From contig JBKECP010000043.1 of the NCBI GenBank assembly GCA_047974765.1, positions 132,610 to 196,609 of the forward strand: 64,000 bases of DNA. Direction: 5' to 3'. Below the pieces are notes generated by a model, which saw nothing but the letters and a program-made list of their open reading frames with translations, did no database searches and had not been told where the DNA came from. This stretch comes from JBKECP01 sp047974765 (lineage in GTDB: Bacteria > Pseudomonadota > Gammaproteobacteria > Pseudomonadales > Halieaceae). Position numbers and translations under genes: made by a program. This document shows positions 1 through 8,953 of this stretch, one piece after another (the first letter of the stretch is position 1; each line of letters begins with the position of its first letter).

Positions 1-141
1 TTTGTTACGCCTGATGATGTACAGACCGTTGCAGGTGACGTACTGCGTCACCGCCTGTTACTCAGTTTTGAAGCCGAAGCCAATGGTGTTGATGCTGATC
101 AGGTCATCAACGAACTGATCAGACTGGTACCAGTCGGCTGA
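1..141 (+). CDS. MoxR-family AAA+ ATPase, C-terminal end only
   Basis: An open frame runs in from the left edge and stops at 139-141, giving 46 residues that begin FVTPDDV and contain DVLRHRLLLSFEA. That is the usual lid-domain ending of MoxR ATPases (a PDDV segment, then LRHRL). The gene directly precedes DUF58, DUF4381, VWA and BatD genes, the standard MoxR/Bat order, which supports the call. MoxR ATPases are thought to act as chaperones for metal- or VWA-dependent complexes. The AAA+ core with Walker A and B lies outside the window, so intactness cannot be judged. Confidence 0.85.
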   Translation, partial: FVTPDDVQTVAGDVLRHRLLLSFEAEANGVDADQVINELIRLVPVG

Positions 142-172
142 TCGGCACAAAGTATTAAAATAAGCCGGAACT

Positions 173-1120
173 ATGCAATATCCATTGTCACAACAACCGC
201 CTCAGGGCGCCTACAGCGATCTCAGTTCATTGATTGCTCTGCGTTTTGTTGCCGGCCAGCTGAAGCTCGAACGCAAAAAACGCGCCCTGAACCAGCTTGC
301 CGGACCCAACAAATCCAATATTCGCGGGCGCGGCATCGATTTCGAAGAGGTGCGCAGCTATCAAAGTGGTGACGATATACGCACCATCGACTGGCGTGTC
401 ACCGCCCGCACCGGCGAGGCCCACACCAAGCTTTTTAGGGAAGAGCGGGAACGCCCCGTGCTGATTGTGACAGACCAGCGCAACAGTCTGTTTTTTGGTT
501 CACAACACTGTTTTAAATCTGTATTGGCAGCCAATCTCACCAGTCTGGTAGCCTGGAGCGCACTCAATAATGGTGACCGGGTTGGCGCTTTGATATTCAG
601 CGATCAACAGCACAGGGAAATTCGCCCGCGCCGCAGTCGCAAAACCGTACTGGCGATTTTATCCGAGGTTGTCACCTGCAATAGAGCCTTGCCTTTGGCT
701 CTGGACAGCCCTTCTGATAATGAACGCTTCGCTGACATGCTGGCCAGTCTGCGTCGAATTGTCCGCCCCGGCAGCAGTCTCTATCTGATATCGGATTTTG
801 CCGGTGCCAATACTGAGCGGGCGCAGGAGCACCTCTATCAACTGGCCCAGCATACGGAACTCACTGCTTTTGCCTGTACAGATCCACTGGAACAACAACT
901 GCCCCGGGCCGGTCTCTACGCAGTTACCAACGGCCAGGCCAGAGCCCAGCTCAGCACCGGCGACAAAAGAACGAGACAGCACTTTGCCACAGCCGCCAAA
1001 GAGGCAGCCCGTGATCTGCAACGGGGTTTGCGCCGCCTGGGTATTCCTCTATTGAACTTTTCAACCTGTGAAGCACCACTGCCCCTGTTGCAACGTTACT
1101 ATGGCGGAGGACAGCGATGA
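173..1120 (+). CDS. DUF58 domain protein of the MoxR/Bat operon
   Basis: A 315-residue protein with the DUF58 signature around residues 45-95: GRGIDFEEVRSYQSGDD, then RTIDWRVTAR and FREERER. The second half resembles a degenerate von Willebrand A fold (VLIVTDQRNS, then LYLISDF), as is usual for DUF58. No transmembrane segment is evident, so it is probably a cytoplasmic partner of the MoxR ATPase and the membrane VWA proteins encoded next. It starts 31 bases after the moxR stop and overlaps the next gene by four bases (ATGA), indicating translational coupling. The biochemical role of DUF58 proteins is not established. Confidence 0.88.
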   Translation: MQYPLSQQPPQGAYSDLSSLIALRFVAGQLKLERKKRALNQLAGPNKSNIRGRGIDFEEVRSYQSGDDIRTIDWRVTARTGEAHTKLFREERERPVLIVTDQRNSLFFGSQHCFKSVLAANLTSLVAWSALNNGDRVGALIFSDQQHREIRPRRSRKTVLAILSEVVTCNRALPLALDSPSDNERFADMLASLRRIVRPGSSLYLISDFAGANTERAQEHLYQLAQHTELTAFACTDPLEQQLPRAGLYAVTNGQARAQLSTGDKRTRQHFATAAKEAARDLQRGLRRLGIPLLNFSTCEAPLPLLQRYYGGGQR

Positions 1121-1593
1121 ATCAGGCTGGCACTGACCCACTGGCTCAGCTCGCTCCACTGCGACTGCCAGCTGAAGTCAGCTGGTGGCCGCCTGCTCCC
1201 GGCTGGTGGATACTGGCATTTATTGTGCTGATACTGATAGTCGGCATTGCCCGGCAGGCATGGCGCCGTTATCAACAGCAGTATTATTTGCGTCAGGCGC
1301 TGACTCAGCTTGAACAACTGCGCACCGGCAGTGCTGATGCAAGCAGTTTTGCAGCGGCCTGCAACAGACTGCTGAAAGCCGTTGCCATACGCAGCTATCC
1401 TTCAGCCCGTGTTGCCAGCCTGAGCGGTGATGCCTGGCTCGCATTCTTGAACAACAGCATCAGCAAACAACGTAGCACTCTGTTTGATAACAACTATACA
1501 GGCCAATTGTACCGCCCCGGCAATGACATTGATGAAGAGGCTCTCTATCAGGCCTGCCGCCAGTGGATAAAACGACACCGGAGGCACAGATGA
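1117..1593 (+). CDS. DUF4381 membrane protein
   Basis: A 158-residue protein with a short N-terminal region containing PAEVSWWPPAPGWW, one transmembrane segment (about residues 29-46) and a cytoplasmic part with LRTGSADASSFAAACNRLLK and a GDAWLAFLN motif. This is the usual pattern of DUF4381, found between DUF58 and VWA genes in MoxR operons. It overlaps the upstream gene by four bases and the downstream VWA gene by four bases. It is probably an inner-membrane component of the Bat complex; no enzymatic motif is visible. Confidence 0.85.
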   Translation: MNQAGTDPLAQLAPLRLPAEVSWWPPAPGWWILAFIVLILIVGIARQAWRRYQQQYYLRQALTQLEQLRTGSADASSFAAACNRLLKAVAIRSYPSARVASLSGDAWLAFLNNSISKQRSTLFDNNYTGQLYRPGNDIDEEALYQACRQWIKRHRRHR

Positions 1594-2630
1594 TCGATTG
1601 GCTCTGGCCCTGGATGCTGATCATATTACCCCTGCCCTGGTTGCTGCGCCACTTGCTTCCAGCCAAAAGCAGCGAGCAGGTAGCCCTGCACGCACCCTTT
1701 TATCAACAGTGGCATACACTCAGTGAACAAGCCAGCAATCGCAGTCAATCCACCCATATTTTCAGCCTGTTGTTACTGTGGCTACTGTGGGTTTCTCTGG
1801 TACTTGCCGCTGCCCGCCCCCTGTGGATCGGCGAAGCTGTCAAACTTCCCAAAAGCGGACGTGACCTGATGCTGGCGGTGGATATCTCCGGCAGTATGCG
1901 CATTGAAGATATGGTCATCGGACAACACCGGATATCACGCATTAGCGCTGTCAAACGGGTGGGCACAGATTTTATCAGCCGTCGCAGCGGTGATCGGCTT
2001 GGCCTGATTTTGTTTGGCAGCCAGGCCTATGTACAGTCACCACTGAGTTTTGACACACAAACCGTACAACGTTTTTTGCAGGAGGCACAAATCGGCTTTG
2101 CCGGTCAGGAAACCGCCATTGGTGATGCCGTTGGGCTGGCAGTAAAACGCCTGAAGGAGCGCCCCGAAAACAGCCGTGTATTGATTCTGTTGACTGACGG
2201 TCAGGACACAGCAAGCTCCGTCCAGCCTCTGGAAGCTACCCGCCTGGCACAGCGCCTCGGTATTCGTATTTATACTATCGGCATCGGCGCTGACCAGATG
2301 AGCACACCCGGTCTGTTTGGCTTTGGCAGCCGCCAGGTTAACCCTTCGGCAGAACTGGATGAAGATACACTTACCCGTATCGCCCAGCTTACAGGTGGTC
2401 GTTATTTTCGGGCCCGTGACCCGGCTGAACTGATGCAGGTTTACAGTGCACTGGACGCCCTGGAGCCTATCGAACAGGATGTGGCCATGTATCGACCCCG
2501 GCAATCACTGGCTCACTGGCCATTGGCAGTGGCATTGATTTTAAGTTTTGTAATAGCACTGATTCACTGCCAGCGAGCAGGCTTGATCAGCCTGCAACTG
2601 CGGCATATAAAGCAGGAGAACGTGCCATGA
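1590..2630 (+). CDS. BatA-like von Willebrand A membrane protein
   Basis: A 346-residue protein from ATG 1590, which overlaps the DUF4381 stop (ATGA) and lies 7 bases after a GGAGG ribosome-binding site at 1579. An in-frame GTG at 1563 is possible but less likely. It has two N-terminal hydrophobic segments, a VWA domain with a complete MIDAS-type motif (DISGSM) and a downstream TDGQDT, and a C-terminal transmembrane helix. This is the BatA/aerotolerance architecture: the VWA domain is placed in the periplasm by flanking helices and binds a divalent metal. It overlaps the next VWA gene by four bases. Confidence 0.88.
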   Translation: MIDWLWPWMLIILPLPWLLRHLLPAKSSEQVALHAPFYQQWHTLSEQASNRSQSTHIFSLLLLWLLWVSLVLAAARPLWIGEAVKLPKSGRDLMLAVDISGSMRIEDMVIGQHRISRISAVKRVGTDFISRRSGDRLGLILFGSQAYVQSPLSFDTQTVQRFLQEAQIGFAGQETAIGDAVGLAVKRLKERPENSRVLILLTDGQDTASSVQPLEATRLAQRLGIRIYTIGIGADQMSTPGLFGFGSRQVNPSAELDEDTLTRIAQLTGGRYFRARDPAELMQVYSALDALEPIEQDVAMYRPRQSLAHWPLAVALILSFVIALIHCQRAGLISLQLRHIKQENVP

Positions 2631-4534
2631 CTATCGGCGCGCTATACCTTATGCGACCTGAATGGTTGTGGGCTCTGCTGCCGGTGGCACTGCTACTGGC
2701 CCTGCTGGTGCTGACACAACGGCATACCGGCAATTGGAGCCAGGTGATTTCACCAGACCTACTGCCTTATCTGATCAGTAATGAGACGGTTCTCAAGCAT
2801 CGTCGGCGATTGCCCTGGATTGCACTGGGCTGGGTACTGGCCGTGCTCGCCCTGTGCGGACCAAGTCTGCATAAAATCCCACAGCCGTTAATGGCGCGTG
2901 AAGATGCACTGGTAGTACTGTTTGATCTGAGTTATTCAATGAAGGCCAATGATATAGCCCCCTCTCGTCTGGATCAGGTACGTCAGAAAATTATTGATCT
3001 ACTGGCCCGGCGACAAGAAGGACAGACGGCTCTGATCAGCTACGCCGGTGACGCCCATGTAGTAGCACCACTGACTGATGACGGCCCCACCATTGCCAAC
3101 CTGTTACCGGCTCTCAGCCCGGACATGATGCCTGTTCCTGGCAGCGCCACTGATGCAGCCGTTAAAATGGCTATTGATCTGCTCGCCTCCGGTGGCAGCC
3201 CTGAAGGCCATATCGTACTATTTACTGACGGCGTTAATCCCAATCAATTCGGCACCATTGCCGATGCCCTCAACAAAGCAGAAGCAGGCTTTACTATTTT
3301 AGGCGTAGGCACTGCCGAAGGTGCCCCCCTGCCGCTGCCACAGGGCGGTTTTTTACGCGATCGCAACAAAGCCATCGTTGTGCCGACACTTGATGAAGAT
3401 GCGCTCATCCGTCTGGCCAGCGAAGCAGGCGGCCAGTACCTGCCCCTGCAAATCGATAGCTCAGACATTGATCATCTGCTGGTTAATGCTGCACTTCCTG
3501 GGCGAGAGGCACTGCGCAACACTGAACATAAAACGGATCACTGGCAGGATCAGGGCTACTACTTCGTACTGTTGATACTGCCATTGGCTGCCATGCTGTT
3601 TCGTCGTGGCCTGCTGGTGAGCATGTTGTTGCCCCTGCTGCTGTTGAGCCAGCCTCGCCCTGCCGAGGCCGCTGAACTATGGGACAAACTGTGGCTGACA
3701 GCTGACCAGCAAGGTCAACAGGCATTACAGGCGGGTGATCAGGAGACGGCCAGCGAGCTATTTGAAAATCCTTCCTGGCGCGGTACCGCTGCCTATCAAC
3801 ACGGTGATTACGAAGCTGCCGCCGACAACTTTGCCCAGGGTGACAGCGCCGACGACTGGTATAACCGAGGTAACGCACTGGCTCATACAGGTGACCTCGA
3901 CGGCGCCATTGATGCATTTGAACAATCACTCAGCCGTGCTCCTGAGCGGGAAGATGCCAGTGCCAATCTGGAGCTGGTAAAGGCATTAAAAAAACAGCAA
4001 GAGCAACGAGAACAAGAACAAGAACAAAGCAGCGATCAGCAGGATCAAAATAGCAGTCAGCAGAACCAGGCAGATCAGGACCAGCGGAGTCAGAACGAGC
4101 AAACTGACAGTGCCAGCAATCAAAATCAACACAAGCAGGATGAAGCACACAATCAACAACAGAACCAACAACAGGATCAAACGGGTCAGAGTGAACAAAA
4201 CCCGCAATCAAGCAATCAGCAGACCCAGGACGGTAACAGCGAACCATCACAGCAACAGCAACCTGAAGATCAGGCCGCCACTGGCGAGCAGGAGCAAGAA
4301 CAGGAGCAGGCACAAACGGTTCAAGGCGAACCTGTTAATGAGGATGAAGATGCCAACGCCCGAAATAGTGTTGTGTCCATAGATCCTGAACAAGCCGAAC
4401 GTGATCAGGCACTAGAACAATGGCTGCGGCGTGTGCCCGACGACCCTTCAGGCCTGCTACGCAGAAAATTTCTCTATGAAAGCCAACAACGTCAGCGACA
4501 GGGAGAAGAAGCGCGCAATGACCAATACTGGTAA
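2627..4534 (+). CDS. BatB/BatC-type fusion: VWA domain plus TPR and Gln-rich tail
   Basis: A 635-residue protein. It begins with membrane segments at about 10-30 and 60-80, followed by a VWA domain with DLSYSMKAND at the MIDAS position and LFTDGVNPN. More hydrophobic helices lie near residues 305-345, then a TPR-like region (AAYQHGDYEAAADNFAQG; NRGNALAHTGDLDGAIDAFE). Residues about 450-565 form a low-complexity tail dominated by Gln, Glu, Asp, Asn and Ser. In Bacteroides and Leptospira BatB and BatC are separate genes; here the VWA and TPR parts are one protein, as is common in proteobacteria. It overlaps the previous gene by four bases. Confidence 0.87.
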   Translation: MTIGALYLMRPEWLWALLPVALLLALLVLTQRHTGNWSQVISPDLLPYLISNETVLKHRRRLPWIALGWVLAVLALCGPSLHKIPQPLMAREDALVVLFDLSYSMKANDIAPSRLDQVRQKIIDLLARRQEGQTALISYAGDAHVVAPLTDDGPTIANLLPALSPDMMPVPGSATDAAVKMAIDLLASGGSPEGHIVLFTDGVNPNQFGTIADALNKAEAGFTILGVGTAEGAPLPLPQGGFLRDRNKAIVVPTLDEDALIRLASEAGGQYLPLQIDSSDIDHLLVNAALPGREALRNTEHKTDHWQDQGYYFVLLILPLAAMLFRRGLLVSMLLPLLLLSQPRPAEAAELWDKLWLTADQQGQQALQAGDQETASELFENPSWRGTAAYQHGDYEAAADNFAQGDSADDWYNRGNALAHTGDLDGAIDAFEQSLSRAPEREDASANLELVKALKKQQEQREQEQEQSSDQQDQNSSQQNQADQDQRSQNEQTDSASNQNQHKQDEAHNQQQNQQQDQTGQSEQNPQSSNQQTQDGNSEPSQQQQPEDQAATGEQEQEQEQAQTVQGEPVNEDEDANARNSVVSIDPEQAERDQALEQWLRRVPDDPSGLLRRKFLYESQQRQRQGEEARNDQYW

Positions 4535-6251
4535 AACAATCGCCAAAATCCTGTCGGTTTGTCTGGCGCTGTATTTGCTCACAATGGGCAGTATGGCCAG
4601 AGCGGCATTGATTGCCAGCGTAGATCGGCAGCAACTTGCACTGGGAGACACCGTGCGCCTGGAGCTGAGCGCTACTGAAGAGGAAGATCTCAACACTATT
4701 GCTCTTGATAAATTAACGGCTGATTTTGAAATTCTGCAACGCTCAAGCAAAAGTTCAATGCAAATTATCAATGGTCAGCGTTCTCACAGCCGACAACTGA
4801 TTATTGATCTGGCCCCTTTACGTGAAGGTCAACTGACAATACCGGCACTGGGTGACGGTAACTCCACCAGTCGCCCCCTATCAATAACGGTCAGTGCTGC
4901 GCCACAGGCACCAGCTGCTGATAGTCAAGTGATCTTTGAAGCTGAGGTCGATCACAACAGCGTTTATGTACAAGGGCAAATTGTACTGACACTGCGCATA
5001 CAACAGGCGATTAATCTGGAGTCGCGCAGTATCAGCGAACTCAAACTCGACCATGCTTTTATCAGACCTTTTGAACAACAATCCTACCAACGGACCATGG
5101 CAGGCAAAACCTGGCTGGTAAATGAAATCCGCTACGCTATTTTTCCTGAGCAAAGTGGCAAACTGACAATCCCTGCCCAGGCCTTCAGCGCCCATGAGCG
5201 TCTGAGTCAACGCTCAATCTTTGATCGCAGCAGCGGGCGGCGCCTCCACCGGGTAAGCCAGCCAATTGACATCGAGGTACTACCGCGCCCCACCAGCTAT
5301 CCAGCCAATGCCACTTGGTTGCCAGCGACTCATCTGAAAATTGAAGAGCAGTGGTCGCAGGTACCTGATTCATTACATGTGGGCGAATCGGCCACCCGCA
5401 CTATCCGCATAAGTGCCGAAGGTTTACAGGGCGCCCAGTTACCGCCGGTTCTGGCAGCGGCCACAAACGGTCTTAAATTCTACCCGGACCAGCCACAAAT
5501 CAGTGAAAACGAAAGTGCCGGCACTTTAATTGCCAGCCGCAGTGACAGTGCTGCCCTGGTCCCGTCCCGGTCTGGCAGCTATGAGCTGCCGGAGATCCGC
5601 ATCCCCTGGTGGGATACAGGCAGTAACGAACTGCGTGAAGCCATCATTCCGGCCCGAACCATTACCGTCAAGGCCGCTGCAGGTGTTTCAAACAGTACAA
5701 CAACTATGACTGACATCGCCATACAAAACCCCGCTACAGTAACAGGCCTATCATACGATGACGAAGCAGATGCCCATCAACTGCAGCTGTGGCGCGGTGT
5801 TGCCGGCTTGTGTGCGCTGGGCTGGATACTGACGGCCTTATGGGCCAGGCACCGACTATTTATAAAAGATCGGCACAACAATCATATTGAGGATAACCCA
5901 GGCAATGCCAGTAAAAACACAAATGAAAAAATCGCCTATAAAAATCTGCTGGCGGCCTGCGCCACCCACCAGGCAGGTATTGCCCGCGAGGCATTACTGA
6001 AGTGGGGCCACAGTCTTTACCCGGATAGTCAAAACCTGTCATTGGAAGCCTTTATCATACACACGGATAATGATGCTGCCTTCAAACAAGCCATCGATGA
6101 ACTGAACCGGGCGCTCTACACAGATAATACGGCAACCTGGCAGGGATCGGCACTGGCTGTCTGCGCCAAAAACCTGCATGACAGCCTGCATAAAAAAAAT
6201 CCAGCCGCACAAAAGCAGGCATTATCACTCTATCCTCAGCCGCTCCGCTAA
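4518..6251 (+). CDS. BatD family protein (oxygen-tolerance domain)
   Basis: A 577-residue protein. ATG 4518 follows a GGGAGAAG ribosome-binding site and overlaps the preceding stop by 17 bases. The N-terminus is a signal peptide (ILSVCLALYLLTMGSMARAAL). The periplasmic part has beta-rich repeats typical of BatD, including QLALGDTVRLEL, DFEILQRSS and WLVNEIRYAIFPEQSGKLTIPAQAF. A transmembrane helix lies near residues 420-440, followed by a cytoplasmic tail. It is the last gene of the MoxR/Bat operon and is convergent with pepN 28 bases on. BatD proteins are thought to complex with the VWA proteins in the envelope; the function is unresolved. Confidence 0.87.
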   Translation: MTNTGKTIAKILSVCLALYLLTMGSMARAALIASVDRQQLALGDTVRLELSATEEEDLNTIALDKLTADFEILQRSSKSSMQIINGQRSHSRQLIIDLAPLREGQLTIPALGDGNSTSRPLSITVSAAPQAPAADSQVIFEAEVDHNSVYVQGQIVLTLRIQQAINLESRSISELKLDHAFIRPFEQQSYQRTMAGKTWLVNEIRYAIFPEQSGKLTIPAQAFSAHERLSQRSIFDRSSGRRLHRVSQPIDIEVLPRPTSYPANATWLPATHLKIEEQWSQVPDSLHVGESATRTIRISAEGLQGAQLPPVLAAATNGLKFYPDQPQISENESAGTLIASRSDSAALVPSRSGSYELPEIRIPWWDTGSNELREAIIPARTITVKAAAGVSNSTTTMTDIAIQNPATVTGLSYDDEADAHQLQLWRGVAGLCALGWILTALWARHRLFIKDRHNNHIEDNPGNASKNTNEKIAYKNLLAACATHQAGIAREALLKWGHSLYPDSQNLSLEAFIIHTDNDAAFKQAIDELNRALYTDNTATWQGSALAVCAKNLHDSLHKKNPAAQKQALSLYPQPLR

Positions 6252-6279
6252 AACGAGATATCCAAGCTCCACCCCTGAC

Positions 6280-8946
6280 TCAGTCTTCAAGGGATTTACT
6301 CAGAATTTCATAAGAATCCCGGGACAGTTTCGGCAATTCCAATAAGCGGACCAGCTGCTGCTGCATCAACTGGCTGCGCGGGCCAGCGTAGTTGCGCCAG
6401 CGGGTCAAAGGTGTGAGCAGGCGCGAGGCCAGCTGTGGATTGCGACCGTCCAGTTCGGCCACCACATCTGCCAGCAGCCTGTAGCCCTGCCCGTCCAGAC
6501 GGTGAAACTGAACGGGATTGCCATTGGCAAAAGTGCCGATCAGGGCGCGTACCTTGTTTGGGTTGCCCAGGTCGAAGGCTACGTGCTGCATCAGCTCGCG
6601 CACCCGTAACAGCGTATCGGCAAAGGGCATACAGGCCTGCAGCGACAGCCACTGATTGACGACCAGCGGCTCGTGCTGCCAGTCGCTGTAAAAAGCAGCC
6701 AGGCTATCATCACGCAGCTCCTCATCGGCGCGCTGGCTGATAATGCGCAGGGCTGCCAGTCGGTCTGTCATATTATTAGCCGTAGCGTACTGAGCGCGAG
6801 CCAGGCCAATATGTTCCGGTCGCGCCAGCGCCAGGTATTCCAGGGTGATGTTTTTCAGGCTGCGAGCCGCAATCTGCCGCGCCTGCGGGGCATAGGGCTC
6901 ATCAACCACACTGCGCCGGTAGGCCTCCAGCCACTGTACTTCGATATCGCTGGCCAGCGCCGCCAGCACACTCTCGCGGGCGTGGTGGATAGCATCGACA
7001 TCGGCGCCGCCCTGGCTGGCGGCCAGTTCCGCCAGATACGTTTCTGCCGGCAGGCGCAGCATGTCAGCGACCATGGCCGGGTCGAGGCTGGCGTCATTCA
7101 GCAGTGCTGAACAGGCATCGAGAAATAGAGGATCGACCCGTATTTCGGCTCCACTGTGCGCCTGTTGCTGCACTTCATCAAGCACGGACAGTGCCAGTTG
7201 CTGGGCGGCATCCCAGCGCACAAAGCCGTCGTCATCGCGGCTCATCAACGTACACAAAGCAGTACGGCTGTAGTGATAGTCCAGCCGTACCGGTGCCGAA
7301 AATCCCCGCAGCAGCGCGGGTACCGGCCGCTCGCTCACCTGCTCAAACACAAAAGTCTGCTCGGCCTCGCTGACCAGCAGCACGCGGTGAGTGTTGTCAG
7401 CGGTCTCCGTGTCAGCCGCTTCACCCGCCAGCTGTAGCGGCAGGTTGCCAGCCTCGCCCAGCAACCCCATGGCCAGCGGAATCAGCAGTGGTTGTTTGTC
7501 AACCTGACCAGGCGTGGCCGGTGTAGACTGGCGCACATGCAGGCGATAGCACTGACTGTCGACATCGTAGTCATCGCTGACCGACAGCAGCGGCGTACCC
7601 GCCTGGGAATACCAGCGCCGGAACTGGCCGAGATCGACGCCAGAGGCATCCTCCATTGCACACACGAAATCCTCGCAGGTCACCGCCTGCCCGTCGTGGC
7701 GCTCAAAATACAGATCCGAGCCGCGCCGAAACTGCTCCGACCCCAGCAAGGTGTGTATCATGCGCACCACTTCCGCACCTTTTTCGTAGATGGTGAGGGT
7801 GTAAAAATTGGAAATTTCGATAAAAGAGTCCGGCCGTATCGGGTGAGCCATCGGGCCTGCGTCCTCGGCAAATTGCAGGGTGCGCATAACTGTCGCATCT
7901 TCTACGCGCTTGACCGTACGCGAGCCCATATCGGCCGAGAACTCGGCATCGCGGAAAACGGTAAAGCCTTCCTTCAGACTGAGTTGAAACCAGTCACGAC
8001 AGGTTACCCGATTACCCGACCAGTTATGAAAGTACTCGTGGGCGACAATAGCTTCCACTGTCTGAAAGCCTTTATCGGTAGTAATTTCGGGACTGCACAG
8101 CACGCAGGAGGTATTGAAGATATTGAGGCTCTTGTTCTCCATCGCACCCATATTGAAGTCATCAACAGCAACGATATTGAAGATGTCCAAGTCGTACTCA
8201 CGGCCGTAGACTTCTTCATCCCAGCGCATGGCCTTTTTCAGCGACAGCATAGCGTGCCCACATTTGCCGAGGTCTTTTTCCTCCACAAAAATACGCAGCG
8301 CCACCTCACGACCTGAGCAGGTCTCAAAACTGTCCTCGATGGATTGCAGATCCCCGGCCACCAGCGCAAACAGATAGGCCGGTTTGGGAAAAGGGTCCTG
8401 CCAGCGCTGGCGTTGGCGACCATTACCCAGATCAGTCACTGCCAGCGAATTGCCATTACTGAGCAATACCGGATAACGGCTGCTGTCAGCTTCGATAGTG
8501 ACATCAAAGCAGGCCATCACGTCGGGACGGTCAAGGTAGTAGGTAATCTTGCGAAAACCCTCTGCTTCACACTGAGTACAAAACATATTGCGGGACTTGA
8601 ACAAACCCTCAAGAGACGTGTTTCGGTGAGGGTAAATACGGGTACGGGTCTGCAGACTGAAGCTGTCGGTAACCCCATGTACAGTGAGCGAGTCCTCATC
8701 AACCCTATAATCCTGGCTATCCAGATCGCGCCCATCCAGATTGATTTGCTCCAGCTCCAATGCTTGTCCGTGTAATACCAGAGCAGCCCCCTTCTCGTCT
8801 GAAGCCGGATTACGCCTGAACGACAGTATCGCTTCAACGGTGGCATAATCCTCATGCAGATCAAAGAACAGCACTGTGTGTTCAATTAAAAAAGGCGGTA
8901 CCTGGTAGTCTTTCAGATAAATGGTGGAAGGCGTGGCGTCTCGCAT
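6280..8946 (-). CDS. pepN: Aminopeptidase N (M1 zinc metallopeptidase)
   Basis: An 888-residue protein, close to the usual proteobacterial PepN length of about 870-890. It contains the M1 substrate motif GAMEN (in NMGAMENKSLNIFN) and the zinc site HEYFHNW followed 18 residues later by the third ligand Glu (LKEGFTVFRD). It also has the TQCEAEGFRKITYYLDRPD segment typical of PepN. The start at 8946 has a GAGG site just upstream; a longer frame would run into the neighbouring gene. It is a cytosolic aminopeptidase removing N-terminal residues in peptide turnover. It is last in a minus-strand cluster with nadK, rhomboid, DUF1315 and DUF2797, seven bases after DUF2797. Confidence 0.97.
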   Translation of the reverse strand: MRDATPSTIYLKDYQVPPFLIEHTVLFFDLHEDYATVEAILSFRRNPASDEKGAALVLHGQALELEQINLDGRDLDSQDYRVDEDSLTVHGVTDSFSLQTRTRIYPHRNTSLEGLFKSRNMFCTQCEAEGFRKITYYLDRPDVMACFDVTIEADSSRYPVLLSNGNSLAVTDLGNGRQRQRWQDPFPKPAYLFALVAGDLQSIEDSFETCSGREVALRIFVEEKDLGKCGHAMLSLKKAMRWDEEVYGREYDLDIFNIVAVDDFNMGAMENKSLNIFNTSCVLCSPEITTDKGFQTVEAIVAHEYFHNWSGNRVTCRDWFQLSLKEGFTVFRDAEFSADMGSRTVKRVEDATVMRTLQFAEDAGPMAHPIRPDSFIEISNFYTLTIYEKGAEVVRMIHTLLGSEQFRRGSDLYFERHDGQAVTCEDFVCAMEDASGVDLGQFRRWYSQAGTPLLSVSDDYDVDSQCYRLHVRQSTPATPGQVDKQPLLIPLAMGLLGEAGNLPLQLAGEAADTETADNTHRVLLVSEAEQTFVFEQVSERPVPALLRGFSAPVRLDYHYSRTALCTLMSRDDDGFVRWDAAQQLALSVLDEVQQQAHSGAEIRVDPLFLDACSALLNDASLDPAMVADMLRLPAETYLAELAASQGGADVDAIHHARESVLAALASDIEVQWLEAYRRSVVDEPYAPQARQIAARSLKNITLEYLALARPEHIGLARAQYATANNMTDRLAALRIISQRADEELRDDSLAAFYSDWQHEPLVVNQWLSLQACMPFADTLLRVRELMQHVAFDLGNPNKVRALIGTFANGNPVQFHRLDGQGYRLLADVVAELDGRNPQLASRLLTPLTRWRNYAGPRSQLMQQQLVRLLELPKLSRDSYEILSKSLED

Positions 8947-8953
8947 ATAAACC

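Noticed and set aside
3483..3929. Long antisense frames inside the Bat genes, and similar ones inside pepN, hrpA and mnmC
   Set aside because: They are shadows of strongly coding opposite-strand genes and carry no family-like sequence of their own.
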